Positions 1 through 9,186 are shown, counted from the stretch's first letter. The stretch is DNA of 64,000 nucleotides from Methanomassiliicoccales archaeon LGM-DZ1 (GCA_030168595.1 CP115556.1:496001-560000), one strand, 5' to 3'. Translations and numbers: made by a program. Notes: generated by a model from the letters alone, not told the origin.

Positions 1-1166
1 TGGGCCTCCTTTATGATCTCGCCGACGGCATACTTGTCGAAGGGCGGGATCTTCCCGTCCTTCCTGACCTCCTGGGCGACGAACCTGCAGATGTCGGTCC
101 TGTGCTCATCGGTGTCGGGCATCGTGTTGCGCATGTAGACCTCGTAACCGTACCCGCGTATCCTGGACCTGAGCGCGGGGTGCATGCCCTTCATGGCGTC
201 TAGGTTCCCGGCGCAGACGAGGACGAAGTCGCAGGGGACGGGCTCGGACTTGACGAGTGCTCCCGAGGACCTCTCGGACTGGCCGGTGATGGCCATCTTG
301 TGCTCCTGCATGGCGGTGAGGAGGGACTGCTGGCTCTCCATCCTCAGGGTGTTGATCTCATCGATGAAGAGGACACCCTTGTTGGCGCGGTGGATGTCTC
401 CGGCCTCCAGCCTGCTGTGCGCAGGGGTGCCGAGGCCTCCGGACTGGTACGGGTCGTGCAGGACATCTCCCAGAAGCGCTCCCGAATGGGTGCCGGTGGC
501 ATCCACGAAGGGGGGTTTCTCGCCGGCGTCGTGGCCCACGAGGAGCTTCGGCGCGTTGTTGATATCGTTCCTGGGCGCCATGGGGTTCCTGGCGAACAGG
601 AGGATGATCATGACCGCGAAAAGCGAGATGAAGAGGATGTAGTAGTTCGCGAACATCAGGGTCCCGAGCAGACCGAGGATGACGATCGCGGCGCATGCGT
701 AGAGGTGCGAGGTCTTCTTCTGATTGTCGTGGGCGGATGCCGCCGCTTTCTGCTGCTGGACGATCTGCTTCCCGCGGCCGGCGGGGAACACCCTGATGCG
801 GGGCTCGTTCTCGTCCTCCGGATTGGCGTATGCCACGATGTCCTGGAGCTCGTCCTTGGGCAGGTACTCGGTCATCGAGTTGGCCAGCATCGACTTCCCG
901 GTGCCGGGCTCTCCGATCAGCATCATGTGCCTCTTCTGGGCGGCCGCCTTCTTCATGACCTCGACCGCCCTGTCCTGTCCGATGACCCTGTCGGCCATCT
1001 TGTCGGGGATGGGAATGTCCTTCGTGCTCGCGAAGGTCTGCTTCTCGATCCATTCCTCTACCGGGACGTCGGCCAGGACCGGATCCTTCTCGTCCCTGCT
1101 CTCGATGGCATCTCCGCCGTCTTCCGCGCGGAAGGTGCCGAATCCATCATTGTTTCTTCCAGCCAT
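1..1166 (-). CDS. lonB: Archaeal Lon protease LonB, N-terminal part (cut by window edge)
   Basis: ATP-dependent, membrane-anchored protease that degrades damaged or regulatory proteins. The reading frame runs from ATG at 1166 off the left edge without a stop, so only about 388 residues are seen and the Ser-Lys protease domain lies outside. Visible: an AAA+ Walker A (GEPGTGKS, near residue 88), two adjacent hydrophobic segments inserted in the ATPase domain (around residues 150-190, containing [17 protein letters not shown]), which is the hallmark of archaeal LonB as opposed to soluble LonA, and a Walker B ([11 protein letters not shown]). The start lies 1 nt after the stop of the upstream transglutaminase-like gene, so the two are co-transcribed. 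Overlapping plus-strand frames are GC-driven shadows. Confidence 0.93.
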   Translation of the reverse strand, partial: MAGRNNDGFGTFRAEDGGDAIESRDEKDPVLADVPVEEWIEKQTFASTKDIPIPDKMADRVIGQDRAVEVMKKAAAQKRHMMLIGEPGTGKSMLANSMTEYLPKDELQDIVAYANPEDENEPRIRVFPAGRGKQIVQQQKAAASAHDNQKKTSHLYACAAIVILGLLGTLMFANYYILFISLFAVMIILLFARNPMAPRNDINNAPKLLVGHDAGEKPPFVDATGTHSGALLGDVLHDPYQSGGLGTPAHSRLEAGDIHRANKGVLFIDEINTLRMESQQSLLTAMQEHKMAITGQSERSSGALVKSEPVPCDFVLVCAGNLDAMKGMHPALRSRIRGYGYEVYMRNTMPDTDEHRTDICRFVAQEVRKDGKIPPFDKYAVGEIIKEA

Positions 1167-1167
1167 T

Positions 1168-2328
1168 TCACTCACCCTTCTTCGCGATTGTGATCAGCAC
1201 ATAGACCAGTATCAGGCATATGAGCCCCATGACTATCCACGGGGCGATGTTCATGATCGTGTCGGCAAGAGAATCCTCCGCCGGCCACGTGTAGCCGCTG
1301 TCGCTGAGCTGCAGTGCATAGAACGGGTAGTACGCTGTGTTGTAATCGCTGTAGAACGCGAACGGCTGGTGGGACTGGCTGAATGTCGCCCCGTCCACCT
1401 TGTCGTAGGCCCCGCAGCAGAGGTAAGCCTTCTTGTCGTCTCCCGTGGAATCGAAAGTGATGTCGACGCCGTACACCTTGGATCCGTCGACGATGACCTC
1501 GTTCCACGCGTGATAGCCGTTGTCGGACGACTGGGCTCCCAGTCCGATGACGTTTATGACGCTTATGCCGGAGGCCCTCGCCAGGAGTGTGAACGCGTTC
1601 GAATACCCGTCGCAGACGACCACGTACCTGTTCTCGTCCGTGTTCTTGATGAGGAACGCTCCCACGACCGTATGGTCATATGCCCACTCATTGTCCTTGT
1701 CGACGTTGGGATCGTAGCGGTAGATCGATGCCGAGGTCAGATGGAAATTGATCTTCTCGATCTTGGTCAGGGTCGTGTCCGAGGACGAGAACCCGAAGCC
1801 GTCCGATATCTCTGTGACCCTGGCCTCGATAGCGGTGATGACATCCGAATAGGAACTGTACGTGGTCCCCGATGCCGAGCTGAGAGCTGTGAGAGTATAG
1901 TCGCTGAGGGCGTTTATCGTGAACGTCAGGCTCGAAGTGCTCGTGATCTCGATGGTGCTTCCTGTGGTGCTCTGGTAACCGGCATTGACCCCCCACACCC
2001 AGAAGGCATACGGGTCATCGAGCTGCGTCGCATTGGCAGCGGTCAGGACCGCCGTGTACGCCTGGTCCTCCGAGGAATAGGACACGCCGCTCACGGTCAC
2101 AGTGAACTTCCCCGACGATTCGTCATAGCCGTTGCCGCTGGCGCTCTTCAGATCCTCCATCGCCTCGTAGATTTTCTTCTCGCTGTCATTGAGCTGGCTG
2201 TAGTAATAGCTGGCCGTGTCCCCCGAATATGCGGAGTCGGCATCCGAGTCGGCGGCCCAGAACGCCGCCGCGGGAGAGACCAGTACGATGGCCGCCGCGA
2301 GGATAACGACCAATACGTGTTTGTTCAT
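1168..2328 (-). CDS. Secreted transglutaminase-like domain protein
   Basis: A 386-residue protein with an N-terminal signal peptide ([19 protein letters not shown], then AAA-F), a serine/threonine-rich extracellular part, a transglutaminase/protease-like core and a C-terminal membrane helix (about residues 358-380, [19 protein letters not shown]). The core shows the Cys-His-Asp triad in order: VCDGYSNAF (Cys), GYHAWNEV (His), VYGVDITFD (Asp). The fold is used by cysteine proteases and transglutaminases, so the reaction cannot be named. I chose the ATG at 2328 rather than one 22 codons earlier because the signal peptide begins here. It sits directly before lonB with a 1-nt gap, suggesting a shared envelope quality-control role (inference). 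Confidence 0.8.
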   Translation of the reverse strand: MNKHVLVVILAAAIVLVSPAAAFWAADSDADSAYSGDTASYYYSQLNDSEKKIYEAMEDLKSASGNGYDESSGKFTVTVSGVSYSSEDQAYTAVLTAANATQLDDPYAFWVWGVNAGYQSTTGSTIEITSTSSLTFTINALSDYTLTALSSASGTTYSSYSDVITAIEARVTEISDGFGFSSSDTTLTKIEKINFHLTSASIYRYDPNVDKDNEWAYDHTVVGAFLIKNTDENRYVVVCDGYSNAFTLLARASGISVINVIGLGAQSSDNGYHAWNEVIVDGSKVYGVDITFDSTGDDKKAYLCCGAYDKVDGATFSQSHQPFAFYSDYNTAYYPFYALQLSDSGYTWPAEDSLADTIMNIAPWIVMGLICLILVYVLITIAKKGE

Positions 2329-2339
2329 CGGCAGTCCCA

Positions 2340-2380
2340 ATCCTCTTCTCTTATTTAATAACGATAATAAATACGGGAAC
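2340..2380 (-). promoter_or_regulatory. Promoter region of the transglutaminase-lonB operon
   Basis: An AT-rich patch in a GC-rich background. On the minus strand it reads TATTTATTATCG then TTATTAAATAAG, either of which could be the TATA box for the start at 2328. The exact box is not resolved. Confidence 0.45.
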
Positions 2381-2439
2381 CGGAGGCGCCGCATGACAGC
2401 GGCGAAAACGCCTTAACGCGATTTCGGATGGGGGAACAC

Positions 2440-4704
2440 ATGAAGTTCGGCGACCTAGACATACCGGAGGAGCTCAAGGGGCTGCTGGAGGCCCAGGGTT
2501 TCTCCGAGATGTACCCCCCGCAGGCCGAGGCCATCCCCAAGGCGCTCTCCGGGAGGAATCTGGTCGCCGCCGTTCCCACCGCCTCCGGGAAATCGCTGAT
2601 CGGTTTCATACCGGCGCTGACCTCGGTCCTGCGGGACCGCTGCCGCGTCCTCTACATCGTCCCGCTGAAGGCGCTGGCCTCCGAGAAGAGGGACGACCTC
2701 GCGAAATTCTCTGATCTGGGTATCCGCACGGTGTCAGCCACCGGCGACCCCGACAGGGACGAGGACATAGGGAACGCCGACATAGTCATCGCCACCTCCG
2801 AGAAGGCGGACTCCCTCATCCGCCACGGGAACCGCTGGCTCGACGGCCTGGGTCTGCTGATCGCGGACGAGGTGCACATGATACACGACCCGGGGAGGGG
2901 GCCCACCCTGGAGGTCGCCATGACCAAGCTGATGCTCAGGAACCCCCGCCTGCAGGTCATCGCGCTGTCCGCCACCGTCTCCAACGCCGAGGACCTCGCC
3001 CGCTGGCTGGATGCCGACCTGGTCAAGTCCGATTGGAGGCCGACGAAGCTGAGGGAAGGGGTGTACTTCAACGGGGAGATCGTCTTCGACGACGCTTCCT
3101 CCGTCCAGGTCCCCCCAGAGAAGGACGAGATGTGGGGCCTGATCAAGCAGACCGTGCAGGAAGGCGGCCAGGCGATGGTCTTCGTGAACTCCCGCAGGTC
3201 CGCCGAATCGCTCGCCTCCAAGTACGCCAAGCGCATGCTGGCACTTACAGGATCGAGCATCACCAAGGCAGAGCGCACGGTGCTCGAGGGCGGGGCGGAG
3301 ACCACCGCGGTCGGGACCAAGCTGGCGGAGTGCGTCTCCTGCGGGATAGCCTTCCACCATGCCGGCCTCGCCTACGGTCAGAGGCGGGCGGTGGAGGACG
3401 GGTTCCGCGGCCGGAGGATCAAGTGCATCGTCGCCACCCCGACGCTCGCCGCTGGGATCAACCTTCCAGCCAGGAGGGTCATCGTCAGGGACACCTCCCG
3501 TTTCGAGGCCAACGCCGGCAGCGTCCCCATACCGGTGATGGAGATCAAGCAGATGTGCGGGCGCGCAGGGCGCCCGGGCTACGACCCCTGGGGGGAGGCC
3601 GTGCTGATCGCCAAATCCTACGAGGACTACGAGCACCTGATGGATGATTACGTCTGCCACGACACCGAGAGGATCACTTCCAAGCTGGGGAACGAGGCGG
3701 CGCTGAGGTCTCACATCCTGGGGCTCATCGCCACGGGGGATGCCGGGTCCGAGGACAGCATAAAGACCTTCCTCGAGTCCACTTTCTTCGGCTCCACGAG
3801 CCAGATGTACGGCGTGGAGCAGCTGATCTCCAATGTCGTGGACTTCTTGGACGAGAACGGGATGGTGGAGACCGCAGGCGACAGCATCCGCATCCTCCCG
3901 TTCGGGAAGAGGGCGTCGGACCTCTACATCGACCCCTGGACGGCTGTCATACTGAAGAAGGCGGTCCTGAAGATGGACTCCTCCGCCGACGAGCTGCAGA
4001 TCATGCAGGCGATCGCCTGCACACCCGACATCATGGGGATGTACCCGAAGAAAGGCGACAGGGACATGCTCGAGTCGATCGACGCCGAGTACGACGGCGA
4101 CTGGCTCTGCACTATAGAAGACGAGTGCGGGACGGACGACGGGGACGTCGCCTGGGACAATCATATGTCAGACCTCAAGACAGCAGTCCTCCTGAGGGAT
4201 TGGATAGAGGAGAGGCCGGAGGAGTCCATCACCGAGGGGCTCGGGGTCGGCCCCGGCGACATCCGCTCGCGCGTGGACTCGGCGGACTGGATCCTCTATG
4301 CCATGAACGAGGTGGCCATGATCTTCAACCCGGACGCCTCCGGGATGATCAAGCCCCTGCTAACCAGGATGCGCTACGGTGTGAAGGAGGAGCTGATCCC
4401 CCTGGTCTCCCTGCGCGGCATCGGCAGGGCGAGGGCGAGGACCCTCTACAATGCCGGGCTGAGGACTCGCGGCGATATAGCCAGAGCAGATGAGTCCGAG
4501 ATAGCGTCACTCCCCAAGATCGGCCCGTTCCTGGCCGGGAGCCTCAAGGACCAGGTCGGCCGCGAGGCGCCCGAGGTCTCCGCGCCCGGGGACGATGCAC
4601 CTCCGCAGGAAGACGACGAGGAGACCGATTACATGCTCGAGAAGATGGCCGCGGAGGAAGAAGAGAAGACCGGCTCCGGGCAGAAGAAGCTAGACATGTA
4701 CTGA
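2440..4704 (+). CDS. hel308: ATP-dependent DNA helicase Hel308
   Basis: Superfamily 2 3'-5' DNA helicase acting at stalled replication forks. Motifs in order: Q-motif region, Walker A PTASGKS (about residue 46-52), DEVH box (about 143-146), ALSATVSN (motif III), FVNSRRSAESLASK (motif IV), a domain with ATPTLAAGINLPARRVIVRD (motif V) and QMCGRAGRPGYD (motif VI), then a C-terminal helix-hairpin-helix (LRGIGRARARTLYNAG, LPKIGPFLAG). About 754 residues, normal for the family. ATG 2440 is preferred over ATG 2428 because GGGGGA lies just upstream of it. The extreme C-terminus QKKLDMY resembles a PCNA-interacting motif. Divergent from the transglutaminase-lonB operon. Confidence 0.95.
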   Translation: MKFGDLDIPEELKGLLEAQGFSEMYPPQAEAIPKALSGRNLVAAVPTASGKSLIGFIPALTSVLRDRCRVLYIVPLKALASEKRDDLAKFSDLGIRTVSATGDPDRDEDIGNADIVIATSEKADSLIRHGNRWLDGLGLLIADEVHMIHDPGRGPTLEVAMTKLMLRNPRLQVIALSATVSNAEDLARWLDADLVKSDWRPTKLREGVYFNGEIVFDDASSVQVPPEKDEMWGLIKQTVQEGGQAMVFVNSRRSAESLASKYAKRMLALTGSSITKAERTVLEGGAETTAVGTKLAECVSCGIAFHHAGLAYGQRRAVEDGFRGRRIKCIVATPTLAAGINLPARRVIVRDTSRFEANAGSVPIPVMEIKQMCGRAGRPGYDPWGEAVLIAKSYEDYEHLMDDYVCHDTERITSKLGNEAALRSHILGLIATGDAGSEDSIKTFLESTFFGSTSQMYGVEQLISNVVDFLDENGMVETAGDSIRILPFGKRASDLYIDPWTAVILKKAVLKMDSSADELQIMQAIACTPDIMGMYPKKGDRDMLESIDAEYDGDWLCTIEDECGTDDGDVAWDNHMSDLKTAVLLRDWIEERPEESITEGLGVGPGDIRSRVDSADWILYAMNEVAMIFNPDASGMIKPLLTRMRYGVKEELIPLVSLRGIGRARARTLYNAGLRTRGDIARADESEIASLPKIGPFLAGSLKDQVGREAPEVSAPGDDAPPQEDDEETDYMLEKMAAEEEEKTGSGQKKLDMY

Positions 4705-4802
4705 TCCACGGCATGAATCTGACGGTGCATAACGGTCCGCGATGTGCCTGATATCTTACGTCTGGCACATCGATGGAGGACCATTCCGCGCATCAGGCAG
4801 CA

Positions 4803-5327
4803 TCATGCGGAGCCGGGATGCCTCACGGCCTCCTGCAGCTTGCTTTCGGTGTCTATGAGGGACTTCCAGCGCTCAACGATGCCCCGGATCTCCTCCATGT
4901 CCCTGTGCTCCATGTAGATGCCTCCGAGGGTCCCCTCGACGGCCGTGGCGACGTGCTTGTGGGGCCTGTCCTCGTTGGCTGACCCTTTCGGCTCCCATCC
5001 GTAGTCCCTCGGGAAGTTCGGGTCCTTCCTGTCGTAGTACATGAACCCCAGGATCCCGTAGTGCCTGCCGATGACCTTCGTCAGGACCTCATCGGTCTCG
5101 TACCTCTGCCTGGCCTTCGAGAGCTGCTCCTCCCTATCCATGAGCATAAGCGTCAGCATGAACTTCAGGAGCGAGTCCCCCAGGGTCGCGAGGTCAGAGT
5201 TGTCGGACCCGTGTCCGGGGACGTTCATGTCCGTGTACTTCTTGTACGACCCGTCGGTGAGCCCGCGTTTCACCCAGGGCAGGTTCTCCCGGTCCTCCAG
5301 AGCCTCAGCGAATGCATCTTCCGCCAT
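4803..5327 (-). CDS. RNase III-like domain protein, active site degenerate
   Basis: A 174-residue protein with the helical RNase III endonuclease-domain pattern: a signature-like stretch NSDLATLGDSLLKF (residues 43-56) and a second helix HVATAVEGTLGGIYME (about 125-140). Compared with the usual NERLEFLGDAVL and ADALEALIGAIY signatures, Asp51 and Glu131 are kept, while two acidic metal ligands of the first helix (Glu to Ser44 and Ala47) and the Asp before the second (to Thr127) are lost. There is no double-stranded-RNA-binding domain. It may bind rather than cut RNA. It lies between hel308 (convergent) and thrC as a single gene. The family call rests on motif spacing only. Confidence 0.6.
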   Translation of the reverse strand: MAEDAFAEALEDRENLPWVKRGLTDGSYKKYTDMNVPGHGSDNSDLATLGDSLLKFMLTLMLMDREEQLSKARQRYETDEVLTKVIGRHYGILGFMYYDRKDPNFPRDYGWEPKGSANEDRPHKHVATAVEGTLGGIYMEHRDMEEIRGIVERWKSLIDTESKLQEAVRHPGSA

Positions 5328-5461
5328 CGTTCACCATCGTCCAAGGCCCCGGCCATGCCGGCGCCGCTGTCTGAAGGAATGACAGTTCCCCCCTTTATGG
5401 TCTCTGCGCATACCCAGACAGCAGAAAAACGTACCTGTCTCAGCATGCTGAACGGGAGAAT

Positions 5462-5480
5462 CCGGGGCCGGGGGCCCCGG
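5462..5480 (-). terminator. GC-rich hairpin after thrC
   Basis: A perfect 8-bp inverted repeat, CCGGGGCC/GGCCCCGG with a 3-nt loop, begins 10 nt past the thrC stop. Its T-run is weak. A similar ACCGGGGCCCCGGT element follows the DUF35 gene near 9173, so this may be a recurrent 3'-end signal. Confidence 0.5.
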
Positions 5481-5489
5481 TAAGCACGT

Positions 5490-6710
5490 TCAGTCCTCGG
5501 CGAGGATACGCTCGACATCCTCGACGGAGTTCTGGCAGGGTATGGGCTTGGGGACGTTGGCGAGGATGGTATCGGGGTCCTTCAGGCCGTTGCCGGTGCA
5601 GATGCAGGCGACGGTCTCGTCCTTCTCGATGATGCCCATCTCGCGGAGCTTCTTGAGGCCGGCCACGGACGCGGCCGAAGCGGGCTCCACGCAGATGCCC
5701 TCTTTCCTGCCGAGGAGCTGCTGAGCGGCGATGATCTCGTCGTCGGTGACGGTGGCGCAGTATCCCTTGGTGTCGTAGATGGCCTTGAGCGCCTTCTGCC
5801 CGGACACGGGGTTCCCGATCCTGATGGCGGTGGCGACGGTCTCAGGGCTGCCGACGGGCACGAACTCGGTCGCACCCTCCGCGAAGGCGTTGGCCACGGG
5901 CGCGGCGCCGGCGGCCTGGATGCCGGTCAGCTTGGGGACCTTGTCGATCCATCCGAGCTCCTTGAGTTCCATGCAGGCCTTGTAGACCGCCCAGATGTTG
6001 GCGGCGTTGCCGACGGGCAGGATGACCCTGTCGGGCATCTCGAAGCCCAGCTGGTCCCAGATCTCGAACATGACGGACTTCTGGCCTTCGGGCCTGTAGG
6101 GGTTGATGGAGTTGAGGAGGTACAGTTTCCTCTCGTCGGCCATCTTCCTCGCGAGTGCCAGCGCGTCGTCGAAGTTGCCGTCGACGGACAGCACCTTGGC
6201 CCCGAAGAACAGGGCCTGCGCCAGCTTGCCCATGGCGACCTTGCCGGAGGGGAGGAACACGGCGCATTTCATGCCGGCCTTGGACGCATATGCGGAGAGG
6301 GCGGCGGAGGTGTTCCCGGTGGAAGCGCATCCGACGACCTTGGCGCCGAGCTCCTTGGCGTGGGACACGCCCACGGTCATGCCGCGGTCCTTGAAGGACC
6401 CGGTCGGGTTGAGCCCCTCGAACTTGACGTAGGCGTTGGGGACGTCGACGGCCGCCCCGAGGGCCTCGGTCTTGTACAGGGGGGTCCCGCCCTCCTGGAT
6501 GGAGACCTTGTGGGCCTCGTCGACGGGCATGAAGTCGGCGTACCTCCAGACCCCCAGGGGCTTCTGCCTGAGGTCCTCGGGGTTCTTCTCCGATGCCTTG
6601 GACAGGTCGATCCTGATGGTCAGGAGGCCGCCGCACTTGGGGCACAGGTTCACATACGGGTCCTTGACCTCGTTTCCGCACTTCCAGCAAACAACTTTGT
6701 GTTCTACCAT
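5490..6710 (-). CDS. thrC: Threonine synthase
   Basis: PLP enzyme converting O-phosphohomoserine to threonine. The 406-residue protein starts with a zinc-ribbon typical of archaeal ThrC (CWKC near residue 9-12 and CPKC near 23-26). The PLP lysine is in TGSFKDRGMT and the glycine-rich cofactor loop is CASTGNTSAALSAYA and PVGNAANIWAVY. Length and order match the family. The start is 1 nt past the stop of thrB, so the two last steps of threonine synthesis form an operon. A GC-rich hairpin follows. Confidence 0.95.
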   Translation of the reverse strand: MVEHKVVCWKCGNEVKDPYVNLCPKCGGLLTIRIDLSKASEKNPEDLRQKPLGVWRYADFMPVDEAHKVSIQEGGTPLYKTEALGAAVDVPNAYVKFEGLNPTGSFKDRGMTVGVSHAKELGAKVVGCASTGNTSAALSAYASKAGMKCAVFLPSGKVAMGKLAQALFFGAKVLSVDGNFDDALALARKMADERKLYLLNSINPYRPEGQKSVMFEIWDQLGFEMPDRVILPVGNAANIWAVYKACMELKELGWIDKVPKLTGIQAAGAAPVANAFAEGATEFVPVGSPETVATAIRIGNPVSGQKALKAIYDTKGYCATVTDDEIIAAQQLLGRKEGICVEPASAASVAGLKKLREMGIIEKDETVACICTGNGLKDPDTILANVPKPIPCQNSVEDVERILAED

Positions 6711-6711
6711 T

Positions 6712-7656
6712 TCAAATCCTCCTGCATCCGCTGCCGCAGACAGTTACCCAGACGTCCACTTTCATTCCCGCATCGCGGTAAACGTTCTTTATCGCATCGG
6801 CGATCCTGTCGCCGAGCTGCTTCCCTTTCTTGAGGTCGTAGAAGGCCATGATCGCGGGCCCGGAGCCTCCCATGAAGGAGACGATGGCCCCGGCGTCCGT
6901 GGCGGCCTTCTCGGCCTCGGCCAGGTGGGGCACCAGGTGCTTCCTGGCCGGTTCGAAGACAGCGTCCTTTACGGACCGTCCGATCAGGCCGAGGTCCCCT
7001 GTCATCATCGCATACACCATGGCCGCCGAGTGCCCCGTGTGGAAGACGAGGTCCTTCACCGGGACCTCCTTCGGGAGCACTTTCCTCGCATCGGCGGTGG
7101 CCACCATGACGTCGGGCAGGGCGACGACCAGTCCCAGGTCCTTCGGGGGCTCTATGCGGAGCACCTCGAAAGGCTCGTAGGAGGGGATGACCGTGAACCC
7201 TCCGAGGATGCACGGGGCCACGTTGTCGCAGTGGACGGCGCCGGAAGTGTATTTCTCCGACTGGGCCGCGCACATGATGAGCTGGTCCTTGGGCATCTTC
7301 TCCCCGGTCATGACGTAGGCGAGGTACGCCCCGCCTGCCGCCGATGCCCCGGAGGAGCCGATGCCCGAGCAGGGCCTGATGCCCTTGTGGATCTTCACCT
7401 CTATCCCGAAGTCGGCGTGCATGGCGTCGAGGACGGCCTTCGCGGCGATCGTGACGGAGTTCTTCTCCGGGTCGCGGGTGATCCCCTCGGAGCCGGGCCC
7501 GTCGATCCCGCTGATGACGAGGCCGGAAGGTATCTTCCTCCCTTCGATGATGTCCGCGGGCTCATGAATAGCGAGCCCGAATATGTCGAAGCCCGCCCCT
7601 ATGTTCGAGGTCGTGGCCGGCGCGGATATCCTGATCCATTCGTCGCTGTTTTCCAT
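6712..7656 (-). CDS. thrB: Homoserine kinase
   Basis: GHMP-family kinase that phosphorylates homoserine to supply ThrC. The N-terminus SAPATTSNIGAGFDIFG and the ATP-binding loop PCSGIGSSGASAAGGAYLAY (near residues 95-115) are diagnostic, and FMGGSGPAIMAFYD is the C-terminal GHMP motif. I place the start at ATG 7656, which has GGAGG 7 nt upstream; an ATG four codons earlier overlaps that ribosome-binding site. Followed after 1 nt by thrC. Confidence 0.93.
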   Translation of the reverse strand: MENSDEWIRISAPATTSNIGAGFDIFGLAIHEPADIIEGRKIPSGLVISGIDGPGSEGITRDPEKNSVTIAAKAVLDAMHADFGIEVKIHKGIRPCSGIGSSGASAAGGAYLAYVMTGEKMPKDQLIMCAAQSEKYTSGAVHCDNVAPCILGGFTVIPSYEPFEVLRIEPPKDLGLVVALPDVMVATADARKVLPKEVPVKDLVFHTGHSAAMVYAMMTGDLGLIGRSVKDAVFEPARKHLVPHLAEAEKAATDAGAIVSFMGGSGPAIMAFYDLKKGKQLGDRIADAIKNVYRDAGMKVDVWVTVCGSGCRRI

Positions 7657-7676
7657 CGGCGCCTCCATCGTCTTCC

Positions 7677-7685
7677 CTTATTAAG
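7677..7685 (-). promoter_or_regulatory. TATA box for thrB-thrC
   Basis: CTTAATAAG on the minus strand, 21-29 nt before the thrB start, with the GGAGG ribosome site in between. Confidence 0.45.
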
Positions 7686-7765
7686 AAGTAACATCGTCCG
7701 GGCGCGTCCCACGTACAGAACAGAGCATCGGGAAAAGGGTTCCGTGAAGGGAATGCGGGCGATGG

Positions 7766-7771
7766 TTTAAA
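7766..7771 (+). promoter_or_regulatory. TATA box for cgi121
   Basis: TTTAAA centred about 28 nt before the cgi121 ATG, so the transcript should be leaderless or nearly so; no ribosome-binding site is seen between. Confidence 0.5.
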
Positions 7772-7796
7772 GGCAGGCCCGTGTGTTGCGGGCAGC

Positions 7797-8249
7797 ATGG
7801 AAGTCTCGGTCATAGGGCTCAGGGGCGCATCGTTCGCCGGCGCCGCGGAGTGGTTCCGCTCCCGGGGGCTGGAGGCCGTCCTGCTTGAACCGTCTATGGT
7901 GTGCGGGAGGGACCACTGCGTCTCGGCGGCCATGCATGCCGAGCGCGCGTTCTCCGAGGGCAGGAACCGCTCGAGGACGATGGCGACCGAGACGGTCATG
8001 TACGCCGCCGCCGAGAGGCAGATCGGGAAGGCACTGGAGAAGATGAGGCCGAAGGGAAGCGACATGGTCGCCGTCGTCCTGGGCTCCCGGGACCCGGACA
8101 TCTCGGGGCTCGGCGCGGAGGAGGACGACTCCCTGTTCGCGCCTTCGGAGGAGAAAGCGAGGAACCTGGGGGCGGAGCTCTTCCCCGGGGTTCCGCCCGA
8201 GGACTGCGTCCTGGAGGCGGTGGCCTCGGTGGACCTCATGAAGCAATGA
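7797..8249 (+). CDS. cgi121: KEOPS complex subunit Cgi121
   Basis: Small subunit of the KEOPS complex, which makes the t6A modification of tRNAs reading ANN codons; Cgi121 binds Bud32 and the tRNA 3' end. The 150-residue protein has the family core DHCVSAAMHAERAFSEG followed by SRTMATETVMYAAAERQI (about residues 60-78), the most conserved stretch of Cgi121/TPRKB proteins. Length is typical. It is transcribed away from thrB; the next gene downstream is a Sel1 protein on the same strand. Confidence 0.85.
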   Translation: MEVSVIGLRGASFAGAAEWFRSRGLEAVLLEPSMVCGRDHCVSAAMHAERAFSEGRNRSRTMATETVMYAAAERQIGKALEKMRPKGSDMVAVVLGSRDPDISGLGAEEDDSLFAPSEEKARNLGAELFPGVPPEDCVLEAVASVDLMKQ

Positions 8250-8301
8250 TTCCCTTTAAATCGGCATAAACGGTAAGGATATCCGGGAAGGGATGCCGCA
8301 G

Positions 8302-8820
8302 ATGGGCATAGGCAAGATACTGGACAGCACCAAGAAGGCCTTCGACAAGGCGGTCGGCAAGGCAGTGGACGGAGTCGACGCCGTCTACAACGCGGTCGTG
8401 GACGCCGTCTCCCCCGATAACGGGAAGGGGGAGACCGCCGGGAAGGTCTCGAGAGCCTCGCACTACATGGAGACCGGGGACGACTGCTGGTACGGCCGCG
8501 GGAGGGCCGAGGACCGCTCGAAGGCGGCGGAATGGTACATCGATGCCTGCGCGCTGATCGACATGGACCGCAGGGGGCTCGCTGCCTCCGAGAGCAGTAC
8601 CGGGTTCAAGGAGAGGATCGGGAGCCCCGCCTTCGTCAAGAAGGCAGGCGATATGTTCGCAGAGGGCGACGGGGTGAGGAAGGACCCCGAGGTCGCCATG
8701 GTCCTCTATGCGAAAGCGTACAGCTCGGGATGTGCGGAGGCAGGCGAGGCCGCCAGGGACCTCAAGGCGAGCATGGGCTGGGAGCAGCAGGATGCCGGCC
8801 GGGCCCCGAGCCGGCCCTAA
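8302..8820 (+). CDS. Small Sel1-like repeat protein
   Basis: A 172-residue alpha-helical protein. An amphipathic N-terminus rich in Lys/Ala (DSTKKAFDKAVGKAVDGVDA) precedes Sel1-like units: YMETGDDCWYGRGRAEDRSKAAEWYIDA and AGDMFAEGDGVRKDPEVAMVLYAKAYSSGC. Such repeats act as protein-interaction scaffolds; no enzymatic motif is seen. GGGAAGGG lies about 9 nt before ATG 8302, which I prefer to ATG 8293. The stop codon TAA is the first three bases of a 9-bp inverted repeat bounding an AT-rich structured element. Larger proteins with the same repeats occur at 54.4 and 60.5 kb. Confidence 0.7.
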   Translation: MGIGKILDSTKKAFDKAVGKAVDGVDAVYNAVVDAVSPDNGKGETAGKVSRASHYMETGDDCWYGRGRAEDRSKAAEWYIDACALIDMDRRGLAASESSTGFKERIGSPAFVKKAGDMFAEGDGVRKDPEVAMVLYAKAYSSGCAEAGEAARDLKASMGWEQQDAGRAPSRP

Positions 8821-8970
8821 ACTAGATGGATTAATTATCCATTTGTGTTAGAACAAACAAAAATACGAACATATTCGCGATTAAAGCGAATAATTTAAAT
8901 AATATCGCTCTAGTTTAGTATTGGCTTTCTTCTAAGCCATTACCACTCTGCCTCTCCTTGCCGGGAGAGG
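8818..8970. other. AT-rich element with five consecutive hairpins
   Basis: TAAACTAGA (8818-8826) is exactly inverted at 8909-8917 (TCTAGTTTA). Between them lie three hairpins: TGGAT/ATCCA (8827-8841), TTTGT/ACAAA (8842-8857) and ATTCGC/GCGAAT (8873-8891). Two more follow: TGGCTT/AAGCCA (8922-8939) and CCTCTCC/GGAGAGG (8951-8970). It could be a small MITE-like element, a non-coding RNA or a termination/regulatory region. No coding potential is convincing. The rest of the gap to 9166 shows nothing recognisable. Confidence 0.5.
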
Positions 8971-9166
8971 CCACACACTTGTTTGCTGTTTTATGTTCAT
9001 TGCCGCGAACGCCCGTTCCGCGCATGCGCCCCTGCACATATCCTGAAGAATAACGCATCCGCAGACCGTCCGCCGAGGGCCGTCCGGGCCGATGCCGGCA
9101 GCATCGCCCTATCGCAAGAGACAGAGAAAAGTCTTGCATCGGATGGCACAAGATTATAGGGGAAAA

Positions 9167-9186
9167 CCCGGGACCGGGGCCCCGGT
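9167..9186 (-). terminator. GC palindrome and T-run after the mevalonate operon
   Basis: On the minus strand ACCGGGGCCCCGGT is followed by CCCGGG and then TTTTCC, about 20 nt past the DUF35 stop. A strong hairpin plus short T-run fits a terminator for the four-gene operon. Confidence 0.55.

Noticed and set aside
300-1193. Long plus-strand frame over lonB
   Set aside because: Low-complexity composition; the minus strand carries clear LonB motifs.
8915-9151. 78-codon minus-strand frame
   Set aside because: No motif or ribosome site, and it overlaps the hairpin cluster.
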